From NCBI RefSeq assembly GCF_000006405.1, contig NW_003215453.1, forward strand, positions 661,019-725,018: a stretch of DNA of 64,000 nt. Direction: 5' to 3'. Below the pieces are notes generated by a model, which worked only from the letters and a program-made list of their open reading frames with translations, searched no databases and was not told the DNA's origin. The position numbers were made by a program, and so were the translations under genes. The first letter of the stretch is position 1. Every line of letters starts with the position of its first letter. Below, one piece after another: positions 13,265 to 25,069 of this stretch. The stretch is from Perkinsus marinus ATCC 50983. Taxonomy: Eukaryota > Perkinsozoa > Perkinsida > Perkinsidae.

Positions 13265-14663
13265 CTATCGCCTTCGACTCACATTATACTTGCACACAGG
13301 GCAGCGATGGTTCACTCGCAGCCAGTGGTCTATGCTGAAAGGGATCAACAACGACAAGCTAATCACCTCTATCGAATGAGCATGTTCTTACCATTTCGCG
13401 TGGAAGTTATGAACACATGGCAGGCACTTGACCATATCCCCTTCCCTCAACTCATCCATGCATATCGAGCACTTAACTCCTCTCATACCACCATCGTATC
13501 TACCACCACCTCATCACACAGCTGCTCACTCACCCTCCTCACCTGTGTGCTGTGATAGCGCCAATTTTATGTTCGTCCAGACCCCTTGTTGAGCTCTTGC
13601 CTGTATCAGCTTCCAACACCTCAATGAGCGACTGCAGCCCAGCAGTCAATTGAACCGCGGCCTCGGGAAGCTCCCTAGCCCCGACCACTGGGTCCGACCG
13701 GCAAACTTCACTCCCACCATCGCTTCTGTCATTCCCAGTACCTAAACTTATATCAAAAGTGCTAGTCACAGCAAAAAGCGCGCGCCCGAAAATACAAAAC
13801 TTACACAAAATATCGGCAACAAGTTCCTCACTGTTATCGTCCTTCCGCCTACCTCTGAGACGATACTGCATGAAGGTTCCACACAAGTGGCAACCACAAG
13901 CATCTGGAGGAGTTGGAATATATGTTTGGCTTCACAACTCAGCTCAGGAGTATACTATACAATGACATATAATAGAAGTGTACAAAACCCAGCAAGAGAT
14001 TCTCACAATTTCCTCATTGTCATCGACACATGCAGATGACCATTCTCACCAGCAATAGACTCCTCCCCTTCTATTCTGACCATGTGCTTCTGCCCATCTT
14101 CCTCCTCCTTAGCCGCGGCCGGCTCAGATTTGATCACTACCAGGAGCACTCAACCTGCCTGTTTTCGTGGGCTTACTTTCTCCTGGCCCTACCGCACTAC
14201 TTCTCCCTTCGTGGAAGCCAGCATAGGACTAGTCGGGGGAACGTATCTTACCTCTACTCGAGAACGACGTACGTGGCTGCTCAGTTTCCTATGCTTTTTC
14301 CTCCACAGATTCTCTCGATCATAGTAACCGCCATAAGCACCCAATAGCTGCTTCCCGTTCCCCGCAAGGATACTTGACTGCACGCTCGAAGGCCTCCTCT
14401 AACAAATACCGCTCCAAGCCATACCACACCTCGCCGAACTTCCATTCAAATCCACGAGGGAGCCCCATGGACACAAGCTAACACCATCTAACTATAAACT
14501 TGAAAATTTCCCATCCCTCCTCCTAACCTACCGAAGACACGTTTGACTTAGTCATAGCGATACTAGGGGAAACAATGCTCGACGATGAGGAGTAGCTACT
14601 GCTGCCAATACTGTTCCATCCGTGCGTATAAAAATTGAGTGGCGTTCTCTCGAATGAACCCAT
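13265..14663 (-). CDS. RING-H2 E3 ubiquitin ligase
   Basis: The C-terminus is a canonical RING-H2: CSICMDEL...VKCLPC-V-H-NF-H-AKC...CPVCKYN, i.e. C-x2-C-x(n)-C-x-H-x2-H-x2-C-x(n)-C-x2-C. It is split by an intron inside the AKC/CIDHWL junction and followed by the stop at 13267-13265. Known role of the fold: bind an E2 and transfer ubiquitin. The proposed start (MGSFERTPLNFYTHGW) is the first ATG of exon 14663-14532, whose Ser-rich frame continues across a donor at 14532. An ATTTTCAG directly precedes this ATG, so an upstream exon is possible. Middle exons include IKSEPAAAKEEEDGQ and a Cys/His patch (DACGCHLCGTF). One intron holds a degraded family-1 MITE near 13906-14045. No membrane segment seen; the substrate is unknown. 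Middle exon joins are uncertain. Confidence 0.75.
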
Positions 14664-14979
14664 CTGAAAATGTCCTCCTCAACCATCATCATCACCATCA
14701 GCGGCACTACTCTTCCATCATATTCCCGGAAATAGTGTGTTGGATTGTCCACTGAGCTGAGGGGGGAAGGGGGAGGGGGTCGTCCGTAACGACCCGGCTC
14801 AGAACTCTGGAATGGTGACTGTCGTCTTCAAGCCTGTTGTATCCACTTACCCTTGTTATCCACTCTACAGAGCATCCCGACTCCTCCCGACGGGTCGAGG
14901 GGTAGACTGAAAGACCTTCACCCTCACTGCTAAGGCAAATAGCTACCCTCATTGGCTTCAGAGTGCCGACGCTGTTGTA

Positions 14980-15524
14980 TCATCCACATATAGTCTGGGG
15001 AGTGTACTCTGGAGCCTCTCTCCTGATAATCACCAATAAAACCCTTCCCAAGTGGCATCTTACTAAGTTAGTTGAGACGCCGAATTCATCCAGCAGTGAA
15101 CTGTCCTGAATACGAAGCCCTTCGCAACACGCCTCAGACCGCCCTTCTTACCATAACCCTTTTATAGTTACTTTTACTAGTACTAGTACTACTACTGCTC
15201 ACGAGCATTCCTCTCGAGGAATAAGGCAACATGAGGCCCTCCACTTGAGCCCCGGGATCCACCGTCCCAGTGGGCGGTCGGTCAAAGCCCTGCTCTGACA
15301 TGCCAGGAACGAAATGACTAAAAATGAGGTAAAAAAAGTTCACCAAAATTTTCCCATTTCAAACGTACCACAGACAAGTGGGAATCTTCCAAAGAGAAAC
15401 TCAACATAGTCGTCAAGGCCCCGAGAGAATCTCCGTAAATGATATCAAAGTCTAAGGAAAGTCTAAGGAAATTGTTCACCGTAGTGGAATTTACATTGCT
15501 CGAACGATCTTGCCCACTTAACAT
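14980..15524 (-). CDS. Hypothetical protein, Ser-rich middle
   Basis: Not recognised. Exon 1 runs from ATG 15524 (MLSGQDRSSNVNSTTVNNFL) to a phase-1 donor after KWENF. A 48-nt intron leads to QGFDRPPTGTVDPG and a run SSSSTSTSKSN. A 46-nt intron then leads to DSSLLDEFGVSTNLVRCHL and a TGA at 14982-14980. Phases agree across both introns. The 3' end is uncertain because further open segments follow towards 14700, but these would run into the start exon of the RING-H2 gene. No signal peptide or clear membrane segment. Confidence 0.4.
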
Positions 15525-16130
15525 TCCTCAAGCCTACTCTTGCTTTGCGACACTAATTTCTCTGTGCCTGGTTCTTTTTCCGAAGCAACCCGTTGCAGCA
15601 TAGTCTACTCATGGTGTCCTTACCGTATCTCGTTAGTGCTCTATTGTGTCGGCACTATAATGTTTTCATTTCCCATCCCTGAGCCACAAACCTCCACTGA
15701 GAGCAGATTCTCTAAGGTAGCCGCTACGAGGAAATGGTCCATCAGGCCAGGGTGTTTTCTGTTCTTGTGATGATGACTCAGTGAGAGTAGCTTGGCAATG
15801 AAAACCACAGACAAGCGGCTCTTACACTATCAGAAGCAAAGTTGTTCATTGTTATTCTTGAATGTTCGCTGATGCAATTGCATAGCAGCCAATAATCGAT
15901 AGGCAGACATCTTTACAACTTCCCAACTCATGTGAGTCACTATGGGTCACGATCAGGCAACAACAACAGTTTTAGTGAACTTGTATGTACGTTGTTACAC
16001 TCGTACTATCTTCAGCCACTATCAGATGTTCTCCTTGAGTAATGATCACATCGCAACGCATCAAGCCATCACAAGAAAATCATCGGAACAGTAGATTGGT
16101 CATCATCACATTCGTCATCAGAGGTGTATT

Positions 16131-17496
16131 CTATATCTTCGAAAGCTCTCTACTCCTTTCAGTGGCAGCCTTAACTGCTTCGATAGCTGCACTACGGAAT
16201 CCATTACGCTCCAGGGCGGCGACGCCAGCGATCGTTGTACCTGTGAATCATACGGGGTCCGAGCCAATAACATTCGCGATTATTTTCTCACCAGCAGGAC
16301 TGCACACACTATCCTTCAGCTCACCCGGGTGCCTGCCAGACTCCAATACCTGAACAATACTAGACGAGAAAAATGAAAAAATAAATTACCATTTTCCCTG
16401 CTCCCACACAGGTCTGCGCTGCCAGCTTCAACGCCTGAGCTCGAGGAAGTCCCTGTTGGACTGCACCGTCGGCGAGGGCTTCAATAAAGAGGAAAAAATA
16501 ACTGCTTAAAATAGTAGTCACTACCAAGCGGCAGTCAACTCACGCAGGGCCACTTCCTGAGAGACCAGTCACCGCGTCGATCAGTTTTTCATCAATAGCA
16601 ACGACGACGCCAGAGAAACATTCGAGCAACTTGTTCGCGAGGGCGCGATCCTGTTCCGTGCCTGGCACCACATTCATAATCACACCGTTCAGTGTTGGAG
16701 GAATATACGCTTGCTTTCCTCAGCTAAGCTTACGGGAGTTTATATACGAATTCGGGTGGAAATGTACAGAAACCAATAATAATCTCCCAAAGTTTCCTCA
16801 GAATTTCTATCTTGTCACCAACACATGTAGTTAACCATGTATATATTCTCCCACACTGACGCCGTTATTGAAAACTCCCGAAAATGTTTCACAATACCGC
16901 GTTAACTATCACTTAGCCGTTGGTATTACATGTAGCTCCCATGCAGAAAGCTGAAGCTCCAGCGCCAACGAGAGCTGGAGTATTAGGCATAACACGAACC
17001 TGAGCTGAGCTTCCACACCAACACACGTGAACAACAACGCGACTTACGATCCTTTGGCTCGGCATCAGCTGTGACAGCGTCTCGAGAGATACACCAGCGC
17101 AGATAGATATGATGAGAGGCTTTTGAGTGAAATTGAGTCCACTAAGAGCCGACTTCAACATCCTGAAAATTTCTGATGATTCAGCTATCAAGTTCGCGGT
17201 ATAGAAGCTCTACTGTGGTTTGACTGCGACAAATACGACGTCACACTGAGCGGAAACAACATCAGCATTTGTGGCAGTGATGTGAATACCGGGATAAGTC
17301 TTTCGAAGATACCTGAAAATAGAGAAACTCATCGGTCTTCACTGAGGGCATTCAAGACTCACTCTTCACGGGACTGTAGCGGCTCGCTGATGATGACTTT
17401 GTTCTCCGCAGTGATTTGGGAAGAAAGCAAACCCTTCAGGAGAGCTTCACACATGTTACCACCACCGATGAATCCGACACTCAGAGGGGAGGACAT
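16131..17496 (-). CDS. Pyrroline-5-carboxylate reductase
   Basis: Catalyses the last step of proline synthesis, reducing pyrroline-5-carboxylate with NAD(P)H. The frame is complete over about seven exons. The N-terminal dinucleotide-binding loop is [15 protein letters not shown]. Then come [25 protein letters not shown], the family signature [12 protein letters not shown], and C-terminal [18 protein letters not shown], ending at a TAG at 16133-16131. Start ATG at 17496 ([12 protein letters not shown]). A longer in-frame upstream stretch exists but is not needed, since family members start close to the glycine loop. One intron (from GTAATACC near 16928 to ..GTGCCAG near 16654) contains a whole family-1 MITE. 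Two more copies lie just upstream. Known to be cytosolic or mitochondrial; no presequence is obvious here. Confidence 0.93.
16690..16858 (+). repeat. MITE-like element, family 1, forward copy
   Basis: 169 bp with ends CAGTGTTGGAGGAATATA and ATATATTCTCCCACACTG (imperfect inverted repeats). It lies wholly inside a pyrroline-5-carboxylate reductase intron, in antisense to the gene. Confidence 0.85.
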
Positions 17497-17524
17497 TATA
17501 TGCTTATGGATAATACGAAGCCTG

Positions 17525-17717
17525 CAAGTGTTAAAACCTATTTTCACTTTCCTCAGCTGAGCTCAAGAGTTTCCTAACGATATCATAGATTCTCACACGA
17601 CTTGAGGGCAAAAGTGTGCGACAACCGACATCAACTCTCAAAAAGTTCCCAGAACTTCCTTAATTTCATCAACACGCTTCGTTGGCCATGTGAATATTCC
17701 GCCTTGGTGACACTCTG
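17525..17717 (+). repeat. MITE-like element, family 1, diverged copy upstream of the P5C reductase gene
   Basis: Shares CTTTCCTCAGCTGAGCTCA near the left end and GGCCATGTGAATATTCC near the right, ending CACTCTG. Its left edge is only about 30 bp from the reductase ATG, so it occupies the promoter or 5' UTR. Confidence 0.65.
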
Positions 17718-17757
17718 TAGAAAAGACACTAGACCCGTCCACATGGTGTACACCAAC

Positions 17758-17935
17758 AAGTGTTGGAAAATATGTTCGCTTTCCTCAGCTGAGGTTAAGA
17801 GTTCCTCCACTGATTAGAGGAGTTTACATCCGTATAGGATCGTACAGGAATCAATGAGAGTTTCCGGAAATTTTATCAGAATTTCCATATTGTCACCAAA
17901 ATATGAGTTGAACGTGTACATATTTCCCCACACTG
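17758..17935 (+). repeat. MITE-like element, family 1, second copy upstream of the P5C reductase gene
   Basis: Left end GTGTTGGAAAATATG, right end CATATTTCCCCACACTG, with the usual GTACAGGAATCAATGAGA and TTGTCACCAAAATATG blocks. It follows the previous copy after 40 bp in the same orientation. Confidence 0.8.
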
Positions 17936-18206
17936 ACACGAACGTCTAAGAGAGGGAATGAATGCGCGCGATCAACACAGAGGAGGGAGCTTTGGAGACA
18001 GACGACACAACACAAGCCTTGGGCGTTCACTCAGGAAGCTTTTGATTCCGATCACGGCAACGACGATGACGATTCAGGCGGAACTCACGAAATTTCCAAG
18101 CGTTAACTTCACTCAGCTTCAGGTCCACTGCTGTAGGTATGTCATATATCGACGATTCGTCTCTGAGGAATACACTGTCGTTGCGCAGGGCGGAGGTTCA
18201 ATCCGC

Positions 18207-18854
18207 TCACGTGTCGCTCGAGATGAATTGACTATCGCCACGAGATGGATCCTCAATCAGTCTCTTGTCCGTGAGGGGAGGCGACAGAGCCCAGGAGAGG
18301 AAGGGGAGGATCACACCAGCAGTCCAAAAAATGATAAGTAAGAATAACGTGGGAATTACAACTGCCCACCACTTCGATGGATAATACGTGATCCCAATCT
18401 GGAACAGGAAAAGTCTTGGAAGTGTGGTATCAAAAATACAGAACATTCCCAACATCGCTGAAATGATGCAATTCAATCATTGGAAACAATAACTTGAATA
18501 AAATTATCATGGACAGAGCAAACCACTTCCACCACTGTGTAAATTCTGATAGCAATAACAAGAGTGACGATGAAGATGTGGACTCACTTCTCTCAAATAT
18601 CGATCCGGGATGAACGCCCATGCCAGATAGATGACACCAGCGACCAGACAAGCCACCCACGATACGAAGCCATACACCTCCACTGACTTGCTGCCTGGTG
18701 ATGTAGGCTCAGCTGTGGCCTGCTGCTGCTGATAGAGAGTGTGCATTGGGGACAAGGACGATGAACGGTCATCAGCGAGTGACGCTCGGCGGCGGCGGCG
18801 CCGATGATCATCACGATGACGACGATCATCCTCTACTTCCCCACCAGGAATCAT
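18207..18854 (-). CDS. GPI N-acetylglucosaminyltransferase subunit P (PIG-P)
   Basis: Two exons, 18854-18588 and 18398-18207, give 152 residues and a TGA at 18209-18207. The PIG-P domain is clear: EVYGFVSWVACLVAGVIYLAW (first membrane helix), then IGITYYPSKWWAVVIP leading into the second helix, then LSPPLTDKRLIEDP. These match the YGF..W / TYYPSKYWA / TPPL signature order of the family. Known role: accessory subunit of the ER enzyme that adds GlcNAc to phosphatidylinositol, the first step of GPI anchors. The N-terminus is a hydrophilic His/Arg-rich tail (RDDHRRRRRRASL) followed by QQQQ, longer than the domain needs. The intron is about 190 nt. Confidence 0.92.
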
Positions 18855-18951
18855 CTCCGAGGGTAGTGAACTGCCTGAATGTTATTGGCCGCTCACTCCA
18901 ACACGAAAACTGAGATTGTGGTAAACGTAGATAAGTTTGACGGGGGGTCTA

Positions 18952-19218
18952 TTAGATAGAGTCCTCATCGTTCACATCAATGTCCATCCTTTTGTACTTC
19001 ACAGAGCCACTCACAATGCCTGACACTCAAAAGAAATGCATCATATGGTACGTTCCACCAACCCTCCAAGTACCTGCTTCCTCAAGTTCCCGATCATGCT
19101 TCTCTTGGAGATCAGCAACGAGCTTTTTGATCTCCTGACTTATCAGCTTCTTCTTGTCCTTATTACCCTTCTTGGGCAACCTCATTCTGAGCAGCCACAC
19201 CATCAATATGATCATCAA
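18952..19218 (-). CDS. Small Lys/Glu-rich coiled-coil protein
   Basis: Not assigned. Exon 1 carries MRLPKKGNKDKKKLISQEI and KLVADLQEKHDRELEEA, a helical stretch like the lead segment of OTUD6-type deubiquitinases, but no OTU domain follows. After a donor at 19074 the second exon (19019-18952) gives SGSVKYKRMDIDVNDEDSI and a TAA. The product has 59 residues from ATG 19185, or 70 from ATG 19218 with a short hydrophobic lead (MIILMVWLL). Both starts are possible. Confidence 0.45.
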
Positions 19219-19506
19219 TGCCCCAGAATACGTAACAGAAAGGTACGCCTTGTGTGTACACTCACGGATGTAAGTCCGTAGCGTAAATTATAGAGCACGT
19301 GAATGGACTTCACAACAGGAAACATAACAAACTAGTAACGAGGACGATAAAAAGACGTTACACTGCTAAATTATGTCATCGATGAGCACACTCGGGAGAG
19401 GTTGATCGAAACCTGTGATGGTCCAAAGCGCTGCTGAGCTCCGTCGCTTGGTTTGTGGAGTCGTGTCGCTTGCAAGGCCCACGACAAGAAGACCAATGAG
19501 CATTTG

Positions 19507-19549
<43 letters not shown>

Positions 19550-19550
19550 G

Positions 19551-19601
<51 letters not shown>

Positions 19602-19646
19602 CTACTACTCCTACTACTCCTACTACTCCTACTACTCCTACTACTC

Positions 19647-19694
<48 letters not shown>
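19507..19694. repeat. Long TAC trinucleotide microsatellite
   Basis: About 187 bp of TAC with interspersed TCC units on the plus strand. Apparent poly-Tyr and poly-Thr open frames here are artefacts of the array. It directly abuts the stop codon of the small minus-strand gene. Confidence 0.95.
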
Positions 19695-19695
<1 letters not shown>

Positions 19696-20010
19696 CGCTG
19701 CCTCTTAAGATCGGCCACTTGAACCTTCATTTTCTTCCACTCTTCAGTGTGCCTTCGGAATATCTCGTGATTGGAGACGGTCTTATCCCCATCAGTCTCA
19801 GCATTCTGCGCTGGCACCTACAACGAGAGGACAACGAAATCGTTGACGACTGCCCCAGAGATCCTTCGTTACCTTCTGGGAATCAGGTTGTTCCTCCTCG
19901 AGAGCGGCATCGGCCTCCACTACTGTATCGACGTCCATAGCGGTAGATTCGAAAGGAGTGGCTCTCTTCTTTTTGCCGGCGCTTCGTGACTTGCGAGGGG
20001 CCTTGGGCAT
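19692..20010 (-). CDS. Small basic/acidic protein, 87 residues
   Basis: Two exons, 20010-19873 and 19817-19692, join in phase 0 through a 55-nt intron. The N-terminus is strongly basic (MPKAPRKSRSAGKKKRA), likely nuclear or nucleolar, and is followed by an acidic stretch. The C-terminus is helical (HEIFRRHTEEWKKMKVQVAD, then LKRQR). The stop TAG at 19694-19692 touches the long (GTA)n array, so the array begins the 3' UTR. Family not recognised. Confidence 0.55.
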
Positions 20011-21133
20011 TTCCAAGTGAAGACTTCCAAAATTTCACGATTGGTAGAAATTTTTGTAGAGAATCGAAACACCTTCATACTTGATGGCGCTAATCGCTTT
20101 ACGTTACATAAAGCTGCTGAAAATATCCTACTTTCGAAAGGACCATGGTCCTCGGGCCCGCCGCGGCCCACCTGCTCTCATTTCTGAGATACTTGTTCAT
20201 CGTCGGAAAATGTAACTCAGTTGTTATTTACCGTCGATTGAATGAAAGAAAAATACCTCGTCTGGGATTCGCACCTGCATCCATCACCCTGGACTAAAAA
20301 ATGGTTTGCTTTCGAAAAGACCATTTCGCTCGCCCCATGCTCAGATAACAACAGTCTCTGCCTGGTTCCTGTGTTGCGGGCTCTCACTGACTAATTGAGT
20401 GGTATTTTGGGAGGTGAGCTGGAAAATATGGGCGTCTATCGATCCGGGCCACAATTTTCGCGCCCCGGCCAATCCCATCTTTTGGCCACTAATTTCGGTT
20501 ATCTTGCCAATTGCGCAATGACGAATTCCGAGCGCGAGTGCGGTATCCCATACTCGCTACACAGTAAAGTGGAACGCTACGGGTGCTCTGCGTCGCCCGG
20601 AGTATGTCGGGAGTCACCCTGTACCAGTCTTGCCTTTGCTTGAGTTGATGGGCCTGCCCGACTCACATTCGAGTCGGGCACCTTCAGCCTGGTGGTTAGG
20701 GAACCCTCCGTGTGCCGCGGCTACAGGGCTTCAAGTGCAACGCAACTCGTTAGAAGCTTGGATTTCAGCTCATGCAAATTTTCAGTCTTCTAGTGTGTGT
20801 TCGTGTTATCTTAATGAACTAATCTTATGCTCCGCTCCGCAGCCTGCTGGCAATATTCACTGGCTAACTGATGATCGGCATACTCAGAGTATGATACTCT
20901 TCGGAGTCTTTGCTTTAGTGCGCTATCGATTGGTTTGTCCGAAGTTCCTAGCGTCTAGCTAATATGCGTGGTTTTACTGACAACGTAGCTGACATCTGTG
21001 TTTTTGGGTTTTTCACTTGGCAGAATATATCCCCAAGGTACTTAGCTGTTCATTCAATCACCATGACATAAACAACGCAACTTCGAATAGTGGCTCCTCT
21101 AACGATGTATGAGATCGTATATCACAACACAAA
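20011..21133. other. No gene recognised
   Basis: Only short non-homologous open frames. Two similar motifs, CTTTCGAAAGGACCATGG and CTTTCGAAAAGACCATTT, recur near 20133 and 20311. A B-box-like GGTGCGAATCCC occurs on the minus strand near 20270. Confidence 0.5.
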
Positions 21134-21600
21134 TTATTTCCGACTATTGTTCACCGTGAGCATTCCTGCCATCAGTATCGCACTGAATAGTACACCAGCG
21201 AATGCACCAGCGAGATATCTGAAACCGCGCAATCCTACATCACCCTCGAAAGCGAGTCTCACTCTTTAGATAGAACAATCATTCCTCTCAGATGTTTCTC
21301 ATTCGCTTCCTCGCTTTCCTCAGAGGCTGTCGAGCCCGACGTAGGTTCCAAGGCGCTGATCGGAAGTATAACCGTGAAAATTCACAACACAAGAACCTCG
21401 TAAATGCAGTAACTGGGTGGGAACGATATGTGAGGAGGAACGTTAACTGTAGGATTGTGAGGAACGTGAAAGTGACTCACGGGAGGACGATACTCGCCCG
21501 TAGGGTAGATCTCCTAGGGCTCCGAGATGGCGAAGTTGGCGATAGATTCAAGTTGAGACTCTGCCTAGATGGTTGATGGTGTAAAGTACTGTTACCTGAA
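21134..21600 (-). CDS. C-terminal part of a tail-anchored membrane protein
   Basis: Three exons can be followed on the minus strand. The first encodes a Ser/Arg/Pro-rich stretch (LSPTSPSRSPRRSTLRA); the second SALEPTSGSTASEESEEANE; the last a single hydrophobic helix, LAGAFAGVLFSAILMAGML, ending TVNNSRK and TAA at 21136-21134. A helix this close to the C-terminus suggests a tail anchor. The 5' part probably lies in or beyond the assembly gap. Family not recognised. Confidence 0.45.
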
Positions 21601-21711
21601 TTAATATAGCTCGTAAATGGAGACTCCGAACTATGCAAGTAAACAATACAATCGACGATGATTGACCAGAATGATGCTCTGAGTCAAAACACGAGCATCC
21701 TCTTGCCTACC

Positions 21712-21811
21712 NNNNNNNNNNNNNNNNNNNNNNNNNNNNNNNNNNNNNNNNNNNNNNNNNNNNNNNNNNNNNNNNNNNNNNNNNNNNNNNNNNNNNNNNN
21801 NNNNNNNNNNN
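21712..21811. other. Assembly gap (100 N)
   Basis: Exactly 100 N, the usual placeholder for a scaffold join of unknown length. It lies between the C-terminus of AMP deaminase and the tail-anchored protein, so either may lack an exon. Confidence 0.99.
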
Positions 21812-21867
21812 AACTCTTCAGGGAGGGCATGTGGAACCATAGGAGCACGGAATGACGGCGATCTAAA

Positions 21868-24800
21868 TTACAGAACAGTGTCCGGCCACTTACCGATGCG
21901 TGTGTATTGCCTTAAGAACTGCGTTTCAGCATAGCCCATGAGCGAGTCGCCTTTAGGGCGCTCACCTTGAATTATCTTCCATTCTTCATAATATGTTCTA
22001 ACACGGAATCTGGACCCAAGAGTCGTGATGACGCTCACCGAAAAATTGGAATATATCATACTTATGTCTAATACTAGGAACGTTCGTCTTTTCCACCTCG
22101 TTCTTGGATCGGTCCAGTGACCCGACCCAATGGATCTTATCGTTGTCGGGGAATCTGAGTATCGAGTTCCGCTCACACCGGACAATGCCTGGAGAAGTCG
22201 CTCACCCAGACATCAAAACCGAGTTTCTCGCGATTTCACACATGTCAACTGAGTTCAGCCTCCACACCTGAAAATGCCTTAAAATTCATACAACACGGAC
22301 GATTCTGCTGCTCACCTGCTTAGCAATGCTGTACTCCTCGACCAGTGGCTCTCTGGTCTGGTGAAACATAAGCGGATCATCGCTAGAGAGACTAACATTG
22401 AGCCCTCTCGCGAAGAACGCCGGGAAGGGGTTCTTATTGTATGACAGGAATAACTGATTGTTCGAACACGGCGAAACCGCGATTCCTAACAATTCAGCAT
22501 AGAGCATCAACGACAAAGGTGAGGACCTACCGATCTGAGCCAGATAGAAGAGATACTGCAGAACAGGGCTCTTCCTGAGATTGATGCCATGGGAGATGTT
22601 ACTAGCAAGCAAGAAGGCCGTGTCCAAGTGATGTATTTCGCCAGCTTCACCGCAGTGCGGCCTGAGTGCACCACTTCATGTCAACTATTTGTACATCAAG
22701 AATATTCATTGTGAATACACCCGTAAACATACCCACCTGAAATCAAAAGGCCGCAGCCCTCGGTGTTCCCTCAACATGTTGAGCACTCTGATATTCGCGT
22801 AGATGTAGTAACTAAAACTCAGAATCACCAATCATCGCGTTTCCATCACAGTTACTACTTACCTGTAGTATTTGTAACTTGGATTGTCCACAAGATCCCA
22901 CATATCAGGAGTGAGCTGACGGCTCGAGAAGTTGCGGTCATTTGGCATCGGTGATTTCGATTCATCGTCAACAGTATCAAAGCCCGATACCTGCAACCAG
23001 TGTTAGAATATGTGTTCGCTTCCCCAGGCTGAGCCTGGGAGTCTCCTCACTAAGTGCAAGGGTTTGTGTACAAACTCGGATAAGACCGTACAGAAACCAA
23101 TGAGAATTTCCTCAGAATTTTCACTTTTGTTACAAACACATAGTTTACCACATGCATATTTCCCACTCTGCCTGAGACCGCCATACGAGACGAACCCCAT
23201 GCAAACGACTTAGCTACTTGGTCCATGAACTTGTAGACTTCCGGATGCCCCTGGGGATCAAACGTGGCCGCAAAGAGCGGCTCGAATATGTTAGACAGAA
23301 ATTCTTGGAAATTTTGAATCTGAAAGCACAACGGTGAAAGTTGATACCAATGGAACTCACTTCTCCATTTTTCTTGTATATTGAATACAGTCGTGGGATC
23401 TGGATCATCCATCGGTTGTTCTCGTGAATCAAACCGTGATTAAGGACCCACTGAAGCGCAAAGAGCAACCCTCTTATAATATCATCAAAATGCACTAAGA
23501 AGGCCAGGAAGTGACAAAATCTGCAGTGTGTTCGATTTAGTCCAAAACGAAAAAAATGTTGTTATGATACTACATATTGATTTTTTCTCTTATGCTCAAA
23601 ACTTGTGATTTCAAAGCTTCAGATAATTGTCGAATCAACGAAATTACATTCCCGTGAAAATCGCCAGGGCGTCATTGTTAAAACTCGTGTTGTAATGTCA
23701 AAATCGAACACACTGTAGTGTACACTCTTTCCATGTTCTCATAGGGTTTCCAAGCTGAGTCTCATGATGAGCTCAACAGAATCGCCACAATGTTTCCTAC
23801 ACGTGAGAGCTTGAGCCACTCGTCCTTCGAACGGCCGTATATCGACAGACGCCATTCCGTATTCTGATATTTATTGTCCTTCAGATCATCCAAGAGCTCC
23901 TTGGTGAGTTCGGCTAGATAACTACAACACGGCGTGATACACATATCACTGCAGGAGGACTCACCGGCCACCCATGAAGTTGTCAGTTTTCAAGAAGATC
24001 GTACGTAACATGGGCTCGCCGAGCGGTGAATACTTCGCATTGAAACGATCAAATCTGAGGTATACATGAGTGTCATGAGATGAGATGCACCGCGCTACCT
24101 ATACAGAGTGCTCTTGTCTGCAAGCACGTTTAGCTTGTCCAATGACAAGTCGTGAGGTTTCACTCCAAGTTGATCGAATACCTGGGCAAAGTCGAAGGGG
24201 ATTCCAAAGCATTTGAATTTACCTGGCCGAGCGTTTTGCCTGGCAGGACTTCATCATCAGCATGATTGGCCACTTTACGTTTGATGAATCGTAACAGGTG
24301 CTTTGCTGAAAAGAAGAGACTGAAGAACTTATATTCTATGTTTGATAGACCATAGTCTGTTGGTCCTCAGAGCCTATCTTGTTGCAGCATACAGAGATCC
24401 GGAATAGCATAGATGTGAGTATTATTACCATTCATAGCAGCCGAGTGATGAATATGCGTGTCGACCTTTCTGACGTTATAGAAATCACGATGGGGGATCG
24501 CTCCGCATTGAACGTTCTCCTATATAATAGAGCAGCACTTCCAAGAACGCGAGCTGGAAGTCCCCTGTACGGGCGTTAACTTAGTGCGACGACTACTACT
24601 ACTACTACTGATACGACACTAAGCCTCGACTGTGTTCAAGGATTAGGAACTGGGGAGAGCTCTGAATGTGATCGAGCTCCACTATGGTAACTATCATTGT
24701 CTATTGCAGAATGATGAGCTCCCAGGCGTCGGATACAATTCGCGATCCGGACGATCTCAAGCCGAGTAATCAGTGACCTACCTGTTCAGAGCATGTCATG

Positions 24801-25069
24801 CCATAGAGCTCGAATTTGGTTTCCAACATTCTCAGCCGCAAAAATGCAAAGCTAGCAGTCGGACCAGACGTACGTATCCTAAGATCACGCAACACTTTCT
24901 AATACTTACCCGCATGTGCTAACCTGAATAGTGTATTCATATCATCATAATAGTCCATTAAACTTGGTATATCAAATGTCGTGTCCGCCTGAGACGGGTT
25001 AACTGTGTCACTGTGAATGCGATATACTCCCTCTTCAAGGGTGAAGAAACCAGGGACTTTATCTGCCAT
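21868..25069 (-). CDS. AMP deaminase
   Basis: Hydrolyses AMP to IMP plus ammonia in purine salvage. The family order is complete: [41 protein letters not shown] (metal-binding HxH), [24 protein letters not shown] with [83 protein letters not shown] and EYSIAKQVW. Many exons on the minus strand. The probable start is ATG 25069 ([17 protein letters not shown]), with a stop just upstream in frame; an upstream exon is possible. No N-terminal membrane helix as in plant FAC1. The last exon ([20 protein letters not shown]) ends at a TAA at 21868 unless the strong GTAAGT just before it is used. One intron holds a family-1 MITE. Confidence 0.93.
22998..23170 (+). repeat. MITE-like element, family 1, forward copy
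   Basis: CAGTGTTAGAATATGTGTTC ... GCATATTTCCCACTCTG, 173 bp, inside an AMP deaminase intron and antisense to the gene. Confidence 0.82.

Noticed and set aside
14552-14752. Frame ending ...HRRALFPLVSL as the C-terminus of the gene at 15.5 kb
   Set aside because: The same bases are better explained as the Ser-rich first exon of the RING-H2 gene, which continues across a phase-matched donor at 14532. Using both would make the genes overlap.
18952-19218. OTU-family deubiquitinase
   Set aside because: Only the helical lead segment resembles OTUD6; no OTU catalytic domain follows in any frame.
19453-19722. Poly-Tyr / poly-Thr proteins on the plus strand
   Set aside because: They are frame readings of the TAC microsatellite, with no flanking coding signal.
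20262-20300. tRNA gene on the minus strand near 20270
   Set aside because: Only a B-box-like GGTGCGAATCCC is present; the T-stem does not pair and there is no D-arm or acceptor stem.
21658-21855. Open frames across the N run
   Set aside because: They read through 100 undetermined bases and carry no information.
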